Assembly (NCBI GenBank): GCA_002189105.1
Contig: NIOB01000005.1
Coordinates: 124,001-188,000, forward strand
From: Saccharibacillus soli
Lineage (GTDB): Bacteria; Bacillota; Bacilli; Paenibacillales; Paenibacillaceae
Length of the DNA: 64,000 nt
Direction of reading: 5' to 3'
The translations under genes and the position numbers were made by a program. The notes beneath the pieces are model-generated. The model ran no database searches. It saw only the letters and a program-made list of their open reading frames with translations, and had not been told where the DNA came from. The stretch's first letter is position 1; each line of letters begins with the position of its first letter. Of this stretch, positions 44,353-53,538 are shown in pieces.

Positions 44353-45480
44353 CTACGCCTCAGCTAATCTTTCCCGGCGTTTGCTTTTTGCCGCTGGGGT
44401 AGGAGCAATAACCACTTCCGGCTGTACTGCGCTCTCTGTCTCCAGACCGTGCGAGGATGCGGGCCGCTGCACTTGCTCCAATAGTTCGCTTTCTCGGCGG
44501 AAACGAATACGAACTAGCCGCAGCTGCTCATACAAAATATCCAGCCCCGAGTCACCCGGGAGATCTTCCCCATACACCTTCTTTAAGACAGGCTTCAGGA
44601 ACGAATCGCCCATATCCCGATAAGCCTGTCGAACGGCGAGCTGCTGCGTCTCTGGCATCAGACGCAGTTCATGGGCGATGATCGCATCCAGGTTATAGCC
44701 ATTCTTCTCCAGGCTCTCCATCATCTCGATCAGTTCGCGGCGTTCCAGACCGCTCTCCTGACTGATCTGGGTTAATGAAGCCGCTTCTCCCACGGTGCCC
44801 TTCGACGCTTGCAGGAGCAGGCGATTGGCACGGACCCGTTCCGCTTCGCGCTTGAATTTGCGCTCCTTATTTTTATATGTCCAGGCTTCAAACGCCTCCT
44901 CATCCAATCGGCGCTCCACCCAATCCAGCGGGAAAGAATGGGCACGTTCAAGCTCTGCCGTATGTAGGATCATCCCTTCGCCATAACGCTGAATGGTACT
45001 TTCGCCAATGCCCGGCAGTTCGCGCAGTTCATCCAGAGTCTGAGGTAAAAAAGTGCTAATCAGGCGCAGAGCGCGGTTAGTCGCAATCAGATACGGCGCC
45101 CGATGCTCCTCCGTTGCTTTGGCGCGTCTCCAGGCGGCTAACCGCTTGTACAATTCATCATCGGTATTTAGCTCGCTGTAACAGACCAGCTTCTGCGTGT
45201 AGCGTCCACGCTGTCCGGATTCGAGGAATTCCTGAAAGGTATCCCGGATGACCGGGCGGTATCCCTCCGCCAGCTTGGCAGCCAATTGGTGCCGATACAC
45301 CGCCAGCATTTCGTTCCAGACCATGCCCTCGTACCAGATCTCCCGGCTTGCAGATTCGACATCATCCAGCTCCGTCCAGCCGCTGATCCAATTCCCATCT
45401 TCCTCTTCGATCCATACCTGTGCAGCACCTACTTCCGTTTCACGTTCAATCTCCATCCGGTTCAAGAATACAACTGCCAT
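44353..45480 (-). CDS. HRDC-domain protein
   Basis: 375 residues if the ATG at 45480 is used (AVVFLNRMEIERET); ATGs at 45486 and 45489 are also possible, with GGCGGG close by. An N-terminal alpha/beta region is followed by an HRDC domain (about 105-180: APYLIATNRALRLISTFLPQ, LRELPGIGESTIQRYGEGM), then a long basic helical region. HRDC domains bind nucleic acid in RecQ helicases and RNase D, but no helicase or nuclease motif is present. Function unknown. Confidence 0.75.
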   Translation of the reverse strand: MAVVFLNRMEIERETEVGAAQVWIEEEDGNWISGWTELDDVESASREIWYEGMVWNEMLAVYRHQLAAKLAEGYRPVIRDTFQEFLESGQRGRYTQKLVCYSELNTDDELYKRLAAWRRAKATEEHRAPYLIATNRALRLISTFLPQTLDELRELPGIGESTIQRYGEGMILHTAELERAHSFPLDWVERRLDEEAFEAWTYKNKERKFKREAERVRANRLLLQASKGTVGEAASLTQISQESGLERRELIEMMESLEKNGYNLDAIIAHELRLMPETQQLAVRQAYRDMGDSFLKPVLKKVYGEDLPGDSGLDILYEQLRLVRIRFRRESELLEQVQRPASSHGLETESAVQPEVVIAPTPAAKSKRRERLAEA

Positions 45481-45524
45481 AGCCATCATCCCGCCTTGTC
45501 TCTCCAATGTCAGCCGATGCACGC

Positions 45525-45566
45525 AAAAAAGCACCTCTCCTACATGGAAATGTAAGAGAGGTGCTT
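45525..45566 (-). terminator. Terminator of the MOSC protein gene
   Basis: Reverse strand GCACCTCTC...GAGAGGTGC with inner TACAT/ATGTA pairing, followed by T6. Confidence 0.88.
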
Positions 45567-45619
45567 CCTCCGCGCTCATATGCTGCTTCTGTTATCATAG
45601 CTTCGACAATCAACCTAAG

Positions 45620-46279
45620 TCAAGCGTTCGCTTCCAGGGCAGACAGTCTCTTCTTGAGCGAACCGCTCCAGGCCTCAGCCAGCTCCTGCACGGCCAGAAG
45701 GCTGCGAATGGCCTCTGCATCGTCCTTGAGCTTATATTTGATCTCGTTGGCACGCATAACCGTCATTCCTGCGTGATGGCGCTTCTGAAGAACCAGCCGA
45801 TCTCCTGCCTGAACTTCACCTTCCTGAAGCACGCGGAAATAAAAACCACTGTAGCCGGTCTCCTGCACCCGAGCCGGAAGTTCAGGCACTCCATAACGTA
45901 CGGACAGCTTGAAGCAGGGCTGCCTCGGCTGGCTCAACTGAACAACGGCTCCACCGATGGAAAAAATATCACCGATGCAGAAGTCTTCCTCTGCGCCGCC
46001 GGTAATCGACAGATTTTCACCAAAAGCACCGGGTTCAAGCTTGGGCAGGAGTTCGGATTCCCAGAATTCAAAGCGATCCACCGAATACACACAGGCCGCT
46101 TTGTCCGGGCCGCCATGATTTTTGAGATCTGCCTGTCCGTCCCCTTCAAACCCCAGCTTCCCCAGATAAACCGATCCTTCCACTGGCTGCTTGAAGATGC
46201 CGGTCTCGACCTCCTGACGTCCATTGGGAATGACTTTGGGCCGTCCCACATTAACAGCCGCTACTACGATTTCCTTCAT
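45620..46279 (-). CDS. MOSC-domain protein, YiiM-like
   Basis: 219 residues; GGGAGGAAG precedes the ATG. The MOSC domain carries FEGDGQADLKNHGGPDKAA, GAFGENLSITG and the molybdenum-sulfur cysteine region LSQPRQPCFKLSVRYG; a C-terminal three-alpha domain follows. E. coli YiiM is a molybdenum enzyme reducing N-hydroxylated compounds such as 6-hydroxylaminopurine. Function by homology only. Confidence 0.88.
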   Translation of the reverse strand: MKEIVVAAVNVGRPKVIPNGRQEVETGIFKQPVEGSVYLGKLGFEGDGQADLKNHGGPDKAACVYSVDRFEFWESELLPKLEPGAFGENLSITGGAEEDFCIGDIFSIGGAVVQLSQPRQPCFKLSVRYGVPELPARVQETGYSGFYFRVLQEGEVQAGDRLVLQKRHHAGMTVMRANEIKYKLKDDAEAIRSLLAVQELAEAWSGSLKKRLSALEANA

Positions 46280-46345
46280 GCCGCTTCCTCCCGTCCGGCT
46301 TGCTTGCCTTCGCCGTATGCTTTTGCTGATCTTGTGTGGCCTATT

Positions 46346-47455
46346 TTACTGCATCGAGACCCATTCGCCAAACACTAAAGTATTGCTGAGCTGCCGCCCC
46401 GCACCCGTCAGCGTCCTGCCGTTGGCGTAGAGTGCCGAGGATGCACCGCCATCCAGATTCATCGCCTGCTTCGCACCCAGCTTCTGCATGACCTGCGCCC
46501 ATTGTTTCATCGTTGCGCCGTTCACCGTTGCCAGCAGGACGGAGCCGTCCGGCATGATCGCAATCCCGCTGCGTGCGCCGGAACCGGTCAGAATCTTGGG
46601 ATCGTTGAACCCTTCGCCCTTGGCATCCAGAGAGATCCTGCCATCCTTCACCAGACGGGGGCCTGCTCCTACCGAAGTCACGACATCCGACCAGGGAATG
46701 TCCCGACCGTCCGCATTGACATAGGCGATATTTTTCTCTACCGTGGAACCCACTACAAAACGCTCGGCATTTCTTTTTTCCGACCCATGATAGACCAGTA
46801 CATAACCATCGCTTGGAATGGCTGCATTGGCATTATCCTCTTTCTTGACTACCTTGCCCTTGCGAATCGTCACCGCGACTCCACCTTTGAAGCCTACACT
46901 TGCTCCACGAGCCGAGTTATACAGCAGGACGACATCCTGACCCGCATCCGGCGTCCGATTGACAAACGTAGCATACCAGCTCTGTGCGCGTGTCCTGCCC
47001 GAAGCGTCCGGCTTGGTGGTCACTTGACCTGTAATCTTGGCCTGGAGCGAATCCATTAACACACTTCCATCCGCTTTAAACCCAATGCTGGTTCCATAAT
47101 ACCCGGTATGCACAATCTCTCCCTTGGAGATCAGTGTTCCGTAAGGATCAGCCGGCCCGCCATAAGAGTTGAAGAACGCTCCATTAATCGCTGCGGTTGC
47201 TTTGCTGTTTTTCACAATCGAAGCGAAGTTCTGGGTCTGACCCACTTTCCCCTGAGCCAGTCCCAGCGCAGATTTGGTTCCACGCGGAATACTGACCGTC
47301 TGCACGGTGAAGGATTTCCCTCCCGCCGACACTTTGCGTACACTTGCCGAGATTGTGGATGCCGCATCCGCCTGTTTTTCCCCCGTTACACCCAATACGC
47401 CCGTTACCGCCAGCACCCCCGCCAGCAGCAGACTGCCCCATTTGACTTTCTTCAT
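46346..47455 (-). CDS. Secreted phosphodiester glycosidase family protein (NAGPA domain)
   Basis: 369 residues. A Sec signal peptide (KKVKWGSLLLAGVLAVTGVL, likely cut after QADA-A) directs it outside. The NAGPA domain shows KATAAINGAFFNSYGGPADP, VTSVGAGPRLVKDGRI and AMNLDGGASSALYANGRTL. GGAGGGGG precedes the ATG. Envelope phosphodiester or sugar-phosphate polymers are possible substrates. Second NAGPA protein in the window, free rather than membrane-anchored. Confidence 0.87.
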   Translation of the reverse strand: MKKVKWGSLLLAGVLAVTGVLGVTGEKQADAASTISASVRKVSAGGKSFTVQTVSIPRGTKSALGLAQGKVGQTQNFASIVKNSKATAAINGAFFNSYGGPADPYGTLISKGEIVHTGYYGTSIGFKADGSVLMDSLQAKITGQVTTKPDASGRTRAQSWYATFVNRTPDAGQDVVLLYNSARGASVGFKGGVAVTIRKGKVVKKEDNANAAIPSDGYVLVYHGSEKRNAERFVVGSTVEKNIAYVNADGRDIPWSDVVTSVGAGPRLVKDGRISLDAKGEGFNDPKILTGSGARSGIAIMPDGSVLLATVNGATMKQWAQVMQKLGAKQAMNLDGGASSALYANGRTLTGAGRQLSNTLVFGEWVSMQ

Positions 47456-47617
47456 GCTTCACGTCCCCCTCCATCTGATCGCTATCTGTGCTTGCTAAAT
47501 AGCCATGACCCTTTTACTTTATCAGAAAAGGGCATTTCAGGTAACTCCAGTCTCCCTTCCGTCAGTAGGCCTATCGCTCTATTTTTGGTGATTTTTCGGT
47601 AAAATGACGCAAAATAA

Positions 47618-47644
47618 AAAGAAGCCGCCTCACCGGGCAGCTTC
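47618..47644 (-). terminator. Terminator of the exonuclease operon
   Basis: Reverse strand GAAGCTGCC-CGGTGA-GGCGGCTTC, then TTTTTATTTT. Confidence 0.85.
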
Positions 47645-47681
47645 CCTTATTGAGAATAAACTTAAAACATACAAAATCCGA

Positions 47682-48614
47682 TTATCCGAATACGTCCATG
47701 CCCATCATCTTGCCCAGGCTGCTCATTTCAAGCTCCTCGAACTTGGCCGAGACTTTGGAATCGTCAATCTGAAATTCGCACAGATCCAGCGGACATTCGA
47801 CCGGAACTTCGCAGTGGATCTCGGCCAACGAACGGGACATGTGCAGCATGTCCAGATCATTCTCGATCTTCGTGCGAACGGATTGGGTGAGCTTATCCAG
47901 GTTCGCCAGTATGCCTTCAACATCGCCGTATTCCTGCACAAGCTTGATTGCCGTTTTCTCACCGATTCCCTTGACACCCGGATAATTGTCGCTGGCATCG
48001 CCCATCAAGCCTTTCATATCCACGATCTGGGACGGCTTCAGACCTTTTTCTTCCATCAGAAATTCGGGAGTATAGACCTGGTAGTTGCCATATCCCTTCT
48101 TCATGATAATGACCTTGATGCGCTCATCAGTCAGCTGAAGCAGATCATTGTCACCCGAGAGAATCTGTACGTCCATGTTCTGCTCCCGCGCACAGCGCTT
48201 GGAAATTGTACCGATGCAGTCATCCGCTTCATAACCCGGCATCCCAATATTGGGAATATCCATCGCTTCCACGACTTCCTTCACCAGGTCAAACTGCGGA
48301 ATCAGATCGTCGGGCGCCGCCGAGCGATTGCCCTTGTAGGACTCAAACTGCTCGGTACGGAATGTACGTCCTCCCATATCCCAGCAGCAGGCGATATGAG
48401 TGGGATCGAACTGCTGAATGGCATCCCACAGATACCGCACGAAGCCATAGATGCCATTGGTCGGTACTCCCGCATCAGTGCGCCGGATGTAACCTCTGAG
48501 CGCCGTGGCATAATACGCCCGGAACAGCAGAGCCATGCCATCGACCAGCATCAGCGTGGGTTTGCGTGCCAGCACATTCTCTGGCAGTCCTTCGATTCCG
48601 CCCTGCTCACTCAT
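47682..48614 (-). CDS. 5'-3' exonuclease, PolA N-terminal-domain type
   Basis: 310 residues. FEN-like nuclease: LMLVDGMALLFRAYYA, acidic residues in HIACCWDMGGRTFR, GYEADDCIGTISKR and ILSGDNDLLQL, and a helix-hairpin-helix YPGVKGIGEKTAIKLVQEYG. It is a stand-alone relative of the DNA polymerase I exonuclease domain (YpcP/ExoR type), used in primer removal or flap processing. It overlaps the preceding gene by ATGA. Confidence 0.92.
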   Translation of the reverse strand: MSEQGGIEGLPENVLARKPTLMLVDGMALLFRAYYATALRGYIRRTDAGVPTNGIYGFVRYLWDAIQQFDPTHIACCWDMGGRTFRTEQFESYKGNRSAAPDDLIPQFDLVKEVVEAMDIPNIGMPGYEADDCIGTISKRCAREQNMDVQILSGDNDLLQLTDERIKVIIMKKGYGNYQVYTPEFLMEEKGLKPSQIVDMKGLMGDASDNYPGVKGIGEKTAIKLVQEYGDVEGILANLDKLTQSVRTKIENDLDMLHMSRSLAEIHCEVPVECPLDLCEFQIDDSKVSAKFEELEMSSLGKMMGMDVFG

Positions 48615-48988
48615 TGGCTTTCCTCCTTTTGACCCCAGCTCTGTTCGTACAGCTCCGGTTTGAAGCCAAGTGTCACATGTTCGCCATCCGTCACCACCGG
48701 CCGCTTGATGAGCTTGCCATTGGAAGCCAGCAGGCGTGCGCGTTCGACTTCATCCATGTCGGCAAGCTTGTCTTTAAGCCCAAGTTCCTTGTATACTTCA
48801 CCGCTGACGTTAAAAAATTTCTTGGATTCCAGACCGCTTTTGGCGATCAGATCCTGTACTTCGTCCGGCGTTGGCGGCTGCTCCACGATGGGGATCAGCT
48901 CCAGTTCGTGTCCAGCATTTCTCAGCCACTTGATCGCGTTGCGGCAGGTACTGCATTTCTCGTAATGATAGACTTTAAGCGAAGTCAT
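48611..48988 (-). CDS. ArsC/Spx-family thioredoxin-fold protein
   Basis: 125 residues. A CxxC (Cys12, Cys15; YHYEKCSTCRNAIKWLRNAG) heads a thioredoxin-like fold; KFFNVSGEVYKELGLKDKL and NGKLIKRPVVTDGEHVTLGF are typical of the YusI/YffB branch. It lacks the Spx C-terminal features needed to contact RNA polymerase alpha with confidence, so a reductase-like role is preferred. Coupled to the exonuclease gene. Confidence 0.85.
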   Translation of the reverse strand: MTSLKVYHYEKCSTCRNAIKWLRNAGHELELIPIVEQPPTPDEVQDLIAKSGLESKKFFNVSGEVYKELGLKDKLADMDEVERARLLASNGKLIKRPVVTDGEHVTLGFKPELYEQSWGQKEESQ

Positions 48989-48997
48989 AGGTGTCGT

Positions 48998-49966
48998 TCA
49001 CATCTCTTTCCGTTCATGTGGATGCTGCAAAAAGTGATTCGTTTTCAACTGCTGTTCCAGTGCGGCCAGATCCGGAGGGAATGGCGCTTCAAACGTCATG
49101 CGGACTCCCGAAGACGGATGCACAAAGGACAGACGAAAAGCATGGAGCGCCTGGCGATTGATCCAGGTGTCTACCTGCTTGGCGGCTGCCCACTCTTCGG
49201 TCGTCAGCGCGGACTCATCCGCGTACTTATACATGTCGTCGCCCAGCAGCGGGCAGCCGATATGCGTCATATGCACCCGGATCTGATGCGTACGCCCGCT
49301 TTCCAGTTCCAATTCGACCAGCGAAGCACGGGCACCCGGATAAGATTCCAGCGTGCGATAACGCGTCGCAGCCGGATAACCGTCCGGGGTAACCATCCGA
49401 ACATGCGGATTCGCCGGATCGCGGTCAATCGGCCCTTCGATTCGACCCTGTTCAGGCTGCGGATGTCCATGTACGATTGCCCGATACGTCTTATCGACCG
49501 TACCGGCAATCATCTGTTCCGAGATATGCTGATGGATGTATGGATTCTTGGCAATCGCCAGCACACCCGAAGTCTCGCGGTCCAGACGATGCACGGGACG
49601 GAAACGAATCTGCTCGCCGCGCTGCGCCCAATGATAGACAACGCCGTTGGCCAGGGTTCCGGTATAATGTCCGTGCGTGGGATGTACGATGACACCCGCC
49701 GGCTTGTTGACGATCAGAAGATCACGGTCTTCATACAGAATATCAAGCGGCATTTCTTCCGGCAAAATATCGTCTGATACCTCACGCTCCATACGCAGTT
49801 CGACGACATCGCCAGCCTGAACATGAACGCTGATATACACGCGCTCGCCATTGAGCATAATGCCGCGCTCCGTCATCTTGAGCCTGGACGTCAGCTTGCG
49901 CGAGACGCCCAGACGGCTGCTCATCAGTGTCTTGAGCGTCCAGCCCTGCTCCCGTTCCGGCACCAC
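48998..49966 (-). CDS. RluA/RluD-family 23S rRNA pseudouridine synthase; true start upstream and unclear
   Basis: 322 residues are given from a GTG at 49966. An S4-like N-terminal region and the catalytic domain with FRPVHRLDRETSGVLAIAK (catalytic Asp), VELELESGRTHQIRVH and GCPLLGDDMY identify the family. The same frame stays coding-like upstream of 49966 (EKGIEPQHGYYDPIVYV), back to a stop at 50045-50047, but contains no ATG, GTG or TTG there other than the GTG used and its neighbour. An ATG at 50028 is in another frame and would join if one base were added to the T5 run at 50009-50013. Confidence 0.85.
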   Translation of the reverse strand: MVPEREQGWTLKTLMSSRLGVSRKLTSRLKMTERGIMLNGERVYISVHVQAGDVVELRMEREVSDDILPEEMPLDILYEDRDLLIVNKPAGVIVHPTHGHYTGTLANGVVYHWAQRGEQIRFRPVHRLDRETSGVLAIAKNPYIHQHISEQMIAGTVDKTYRAIVHGHPQPEQGRIEGPIDRDPANPHVRMVTPDGYPAATRYRTLESYPGARASLVELELESGRTHQIRVHMTHIGCPLLGDDMYKYADESALTTEEWAAAKQVDTWINRQALHAFRLSFVHPSSGVRMTFEAPFPPDLAALEQQLKTNHFLQHPHERKEM

Positions 49967-50040
49967 ATAGACAATCGGATCATAATAGCCGTGCTGGGGT
50001 TCGATCCCTTTTTCTCGGGGAAAATCATGCGGTTCGATCG

Positions 50041-50610
50041 TTATTCACCCTCTACAAATACATTCGCGCCGCGCACATATTCGACATCTTCAATCCTAAG
50101 CTTGAGATTGGCGGAACGTGCCGCGCTGAAGAAATAATCCGATAATCGGTTCAGATACCGCAGCACTTCCGGATTGACCTCCGCCTGGTCGGTCAGTGCA
50201 ATCACCCGCCGTTCCGCGCGTCTGCATACGGTTCGACAGACATGCAGCATCGCAGCCGGTGGACTGCCTCCCGGCAGAATAAACCGTTCCAGCGGTGGAT
50301 TCTCGGCTTCCAGTCGGTCGATCCACAGCTCCAGACGTTCCGTCATCGCTTGATGCGTCTTGTACGGCTGCTGCGCCGCTGGCGTATACGCCAGATCGGA
50401 ACCGCAGTCGAACAGTTCCTGACCAACCACCGCAAGCTGCTCCCGCAGATCCTTGAACCGCCCGTCCTGAAGCAGTGAAGCGGCATAGCCGACGAAACTG
50501 TTCAGCTCATCAATCGTCCCGTAAGCCTCGACGCGGGCGTCGTCTTTACGCACTCGTCCCCCGATGACCGAAGTCTGCCCTTCATCTCCCGTTTTCGTAT
50601 AAATACGCAT
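50041..50610 (-). CDS. Cob(I)yrinic acid a,c-diamide adenosyltransferase, PduO type
   Basis: 189 residues; AAGGAGGG precedes the ATG. RIYTKTGDEGQTSVIGG at the N-terminus (ATP loop), YGTIDELNSFVGYAA, and CRTVCRRAERRVIAL and YLNRLSDYFFSAAR in the active-site helices. It attaches the adenosyl group to reduced cobalamin. Immediately upstream of the pseudouridine synthase gene on the same strand; no other cobalamin gene is in view. Confidence 0.95.
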   Translation of the reverse strand: MRIYTKTGDEGQTSVIGGRVRKDDARVEAYGTIDELNSFVGYAASLLQDGRFKDLREQLAVVGQELFDCGSDLAYTPAAQQPYKTHQAMTERLELWIDRLEAENPPLERFILPGGSPPAAMLHVCRTVCRRAERRVIALTDQAEVNPEVLRYLNRLSDYFFSAARSANLKLRIEDVEYVRGANVFVEGE

Positions 50611-50661
50611 GAACGCGCCCTCCTTCAGCTTGGTATTGCTGCCCTGTGCGAGCGTCTTTCC

Positions 50662-51207
50662 TTAACCTTCTGCCAGCTTCTGAAGCACCTTGATCGCGGC
50701 TTCCTGATCCGGTGCGCTCACCAGCACACAAGCCAGCATGCCTTTCGGTGCGTAACCGCTATCCTTGAACATCTTGAGATCCTCCACCGGGATGCCAAAC
50801 AGATGCTTGCCCATGACCGGATCATCTTCGCCTTCGACAAAGACACCGCCCTCAAAGACGCCGTCTTCATATTTCGTTTGGTCGAAATGATCTTCCAGCG
50901 GGATATGCGCTCCATCTTTGCTGTACGTCTTGATCGTATCTTCAGGCAAAATTACGATCGAATTGCCTCCTGCCGCGTATTCGACCAGCACCTTTTGCAG
51001 GTCGAACAAAGGCGAGTAATTAAATTCCGCATGGAGATCCGGCGATTCAGCATCCAGCTTTTTCTGAATCTGGTCAATCGCTTCACGGCTGGCCGATTCT
51101 TTGTCGGACATAAAGATCGTAACCGTATCATCCTTTTTGCCGCACCCGGCCATCAGCATGATCGATACGATCAGCAGCAGCCCGATGCCCATCCATTTCC
51201 GCTTCAC
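50662..51207 (-). CDS. Small lipoprotein of unknown function
   Basis: 181 residues from a GTG at 51207 with AAGGAGGAA 6-7 nt upstream. A lipoprotein signal peptide (KRKWMGIGLLLIVSIMLMAGC) ends in a lipobox Cys at about residue 22. The mature part has a loose solute-binding-protein look (TVTIFMSDKESASREAIDQI, NSIVILPEDTIKTYSKDG) but is too short for that family. No family is recognised. Monocistronic. Confidence 0.8.
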   Translation of the reverse strand: MKRKWMGIGLLLIVSIMLMAGCGKKDDTVTIFMSDKESASREAIDQIQKKLDAESPDLHAEFNYSPLFDLQKVLVEYAAGGNSIVILPEDTIKTYSKDGAHIPLEDHFDQTKYEDGVFEGGVFVEGEDDPVMGKHLFGIPVEDLKMFKDSGYAPKGMLACVLVSAPDQEAAIKVLQKLAEG

Positions 51208-51316
51208 TCTTATTCCTCCTTGAATGGTTCCCTGTAAACGCAAAAGCACTCCTTAACAATATATCACAACTTACCTGCCGTAAGCATTTTCACATGTTCA
51301 CAGCACGAAGAAGGCA

Positions 51317-51354
51317 TAAAAAAAGAAAGAGCTTCGGTTAAGAATACTCTTTCT
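51317..51354 (-). terminator. Terminator after the Spo0E-like gene
   Basis: Reverse strand AGAAAGAG, loop, CTCTTTCT, then a run of T. Confidence 0.75.
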
Positions 51355-51409
51355 CTTCTGCCGATCGGCAAGTTAGGTTCGGATAAAAGGTGGAGAAGGT
51401 GCCAAAATC

Positions 51410-51658
51410 TCAACGCACGAGCTGCATATACTCATTGATCTTCAGATCCAGTCGGCTGCTGATTTCGACGACCGCTTCAGCGGTGAATGACTGTTCCCGC
51501 CTGAACGTTTCTTCCATCTGGGCACGCAGAAGACGAATCTCTTCCTGCAAGAACAGTTCGCGTTCCGCCATAGCCAAGACGGCCTGAGCGGTAGGCTGGG
51601 GTCGGAACCGTGCAGAGCCGGATTCATGCCTAGATGTAAGGAACGAAGCGGCAGACAA
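51410..51658 (-). CDS. Spo0E-family aspartyl-phosphate phosphatase-like protein
   Basis: 82 residues from a TTG at 51658, about 9 nt after AAGGGGG; an ATG at 51665 is one base out of frame. Residues about 38-80 match the Spo0E helical hairpin: EEIRLLRAQMEETF, then the signature SSRLDLKINEYMQ (SxxLD). Such proteins remove the phosphate from Spo0A~P and delay sporulation. The N-terminal 30 residues are unusual for the family, and initiation at a later ATG (51571) is possible but has no binding site. Confidence 0.75.
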   Translation of the reverse strand: MSAASFLTSRHESGSARFRPQPTAQAVLAMAERELFLQEEIRLLRAQMEETFRREQSFTAEAVVEISSRLDLKINEYMQLVR

Positions 51659-51782
51659 AAAACATTCCCCCTTGAAAAGTGACCTGATTCAAGCCCCCAT
51701 TATATAGAAACTCTCCAGTAAAAGCAACTTATTCAAGAAGGAGTATGAAATTGTCACAAGTCTGGTGAATATGAAGCGCGGA

Positions 51783-53027
51783 TTACGCGCCTTCTCGCTT
51801 CACTTTGTAGACGAAGCTGCTGATGCGGTCGAGCGCTTCATTCAGCTGCGCTACGGAAGTCGCATAGGAACAGCGAATGAACCCTTCACCACCAAGCCCA
51901 AAGACATTGCCTGGCACAGCCGCAACCTTATTTTCCACCAGCAGGCGCTGTGCAAAATCTTCGGATGCCAATCCGGTGGATTGGATGCTTGGGAACGCAT
52001 AGAATGCCCCTTCCGGCTCATGACATTCCAGCCCGGCATCCCGCAGTCCCTGAACGACCAGACGGCGGCGGCGATTATACGACTCGACCATCTTGTCCTT
52101 CTCGCCCAGCCCATGAGTCAATGCCTCCAGCGCAGCCACCTGTCCCATAACCGGTGCGCACATGACCGTATATTGATGGATCTTCAGCATCGCAGAGATC
52201 AACTCGGGATGACCGCACGCATAACCCATCCGCCAGCCGGTCATGGCAAACGCCTTGGAGAAGCCGCTGACCAGGATCGTCCGATCCTTCATGCCCGGTG
52301 CAGCTGCGAAGCTGGCATGTTTGCCCTGTCCATAGCTGAGTTCAGCATAAATTTCATCGGAAATGACAATCAGGTCGTGTTTTTCGACCACTTTGGCAAT
52401 CGGCAGCCAATCTTCTGCTGTCATCGTTGCCCCGGTCGGGTTGCTTGGATAGCAGAGAATCAACACTTTTGACCTTGGCGTAATGCTGGCTTCCAGCGCT
52501 TCGGCAGTCAGCTTGAATCCGTCTTTGGCAAAAGTCTCAATGCCGACGGGCACACCGCCACCGATCGAAGTGATCGGCGAGTAGGAGATGTAGCATGGCT
52601 CCGGTACCAGCACTTCGTCGCCAGGACGCACCAGCGCACGCAGCGCCAGATCGATCGCTTCGCTGCCGCCGACGGTGACCAGAATCTCTTTTTCCGGATC
52701 ATAGGATGTACCAAAAGAAGTATCCAGATACGAAGAGATCGCTTCACGCAGCTCCGGCATACCGGCGTTGGACGTATACCGGGTATAACCGCGCTCCAGC
52801 GAGTAGACACAGGCTTCCCGTACATGCCATGGCGTGACGAAATCCGGTTCGCCGACGCCAAGCGTAATGATGTCTTTGCTGGCGCTGACCAGATCGAAAA
52901 ATTTGCGGATACCCGATGGCTTGATGTCCCGCACCAGCGGCGACAGATAACGTTCCATGGAGCCTCGTTCCGAATCGGAAGGCTGAAGCATGCTGTTTTC
53001 GTTAACTTCCCGGTTAGTAATCATCAT
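51783..53027 (-). CDS. alaT: PLP-dependent aminotransferase, AlaT/YugH-like
   Basis: 414 residues. Class I aminotransferase with LGVGEPDFVTPWHVREA, YTSNAGMPELREAI, CYPSNPTGATM, the PLP lysine in VSGFSKAFAMTGWRMGY, and FIRCSYATS. An internal ATG at 52958 (ERYLSPLVRDI) matches the usual N-terminus of homologues and has GAGG nearby; the first ATG at 53027 follows AAAGGATG. It is paired with an Lrp-type regulator as in the B. subtilis yugG-yugH (alaR-alaT) pair, pointing to alanine transamination. Confidence 0.85.
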   Translation of the reverse strand: MMITNREVNENSMLQPSDSERGSMERYLSPLVRDIKPSGIRKFFDLVSASKDIITLGVGEPDFVTPWHVREACVYSLERGYTRYTSNAGMPELREAISSYLDTSFGTSYDPEKEILVTVGGSEAIDLALRALVRPGDEVLVPEPCYISYSPITSIGGGVPVGIETFAKDGFKLTAEALEASITPRSKVLILCYPSNPTGATMTAEDWLPIAKVVEKHDLIVISDEIYAELSYGQGKHASFAAAPGMKDRTILVSGFSKAFAMTGWRMGYACGHPELISAMLKIHQYTVMCAPVMGQVAALEALTHGLGEKDKMVESYNRRRRLVVQGLRDAGLECHEPEGAFYAFPSIQSTGLASEDFAQRLLVENKVAAVPGNVFGLGGEGFIRCSYATSVAQLNEALDRISSFVYKVKREGA

Positions 53028-53037
53028 TTCGCATCCT

Positions 53038-53538
53038 TTACGGCGAGATCAGCAGACGGCGGTCTTCTTGATGTTCCTCGAAGATGATCCCGTTTTGCTT
53101 GTATTTTTTGAGAATAAAATGAGTTTTCGTAGACAATACGGATTCAATCGGCGAGAGCTTATCCGAGACGAAGCTGGCGACATCCTTGAGGTTGATGCCT
53201 TCCACTTCTACCAACAGATCGTAGGCGCCTGACATGAGAAAGACCGATTTAACCTGTGGATACAGATAGATCCGCTCCGCGATACCTTCAAATCCGCGTC
53301 CACGTTCCGGCGTGATCTGAACTTCGATCAGGGCGGTGACCTTCTCATCGTTCACTTTGCTCTCATTGACTACCGTTGCATATTTGACGATAACATGATC
53401 CTGCTCAAGCTCCGTGACCGCCTGACTTACTTCCTCCTGCGGAACGCCGAGCATCGTGGACAGCAGTTCCGGCGTTCGCCGCGCATCTTCCTCCAGTAGT
53501 TCGAGAATGTCCAGTTTCAGCTTGTTCGTTTCTTTCAC
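53038..53538 (-). CDS. alaR: Lrp/AsnC-family regulator, AlaR/YugG-like
   Basis: 166 residues from a GTG at 53538, 8 nt after CTGGAGG. N-terminal helix-turn-helix (LDILELLEEDARRTPELLST, GVPQEEVSQAVTELEQD) and a C-terminal AsnC ligand-binding domain (IYLYPQVKSVFLMSGAYDLL). It lies 10 nt upstream of the aminotransferase gene, so it most likely activates or represses that gene in response to alanine or a related amino acid. Confidence 0.87.
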   Translation of the reverse strand: MKETNKLKLDILELLEEDARRTPELLSTMLGVPQEEVSQAVTELEQDHVIVKYATVVNESKVNDEKVTALIEVQITPERGRGFEGIAERIYLYPQVKSVFLMSGAYDLLVEVEGINLKDVASFVSDKLSPIESVLSTKTHFILKKYKQNGIIFEEHQEDRRLLISP

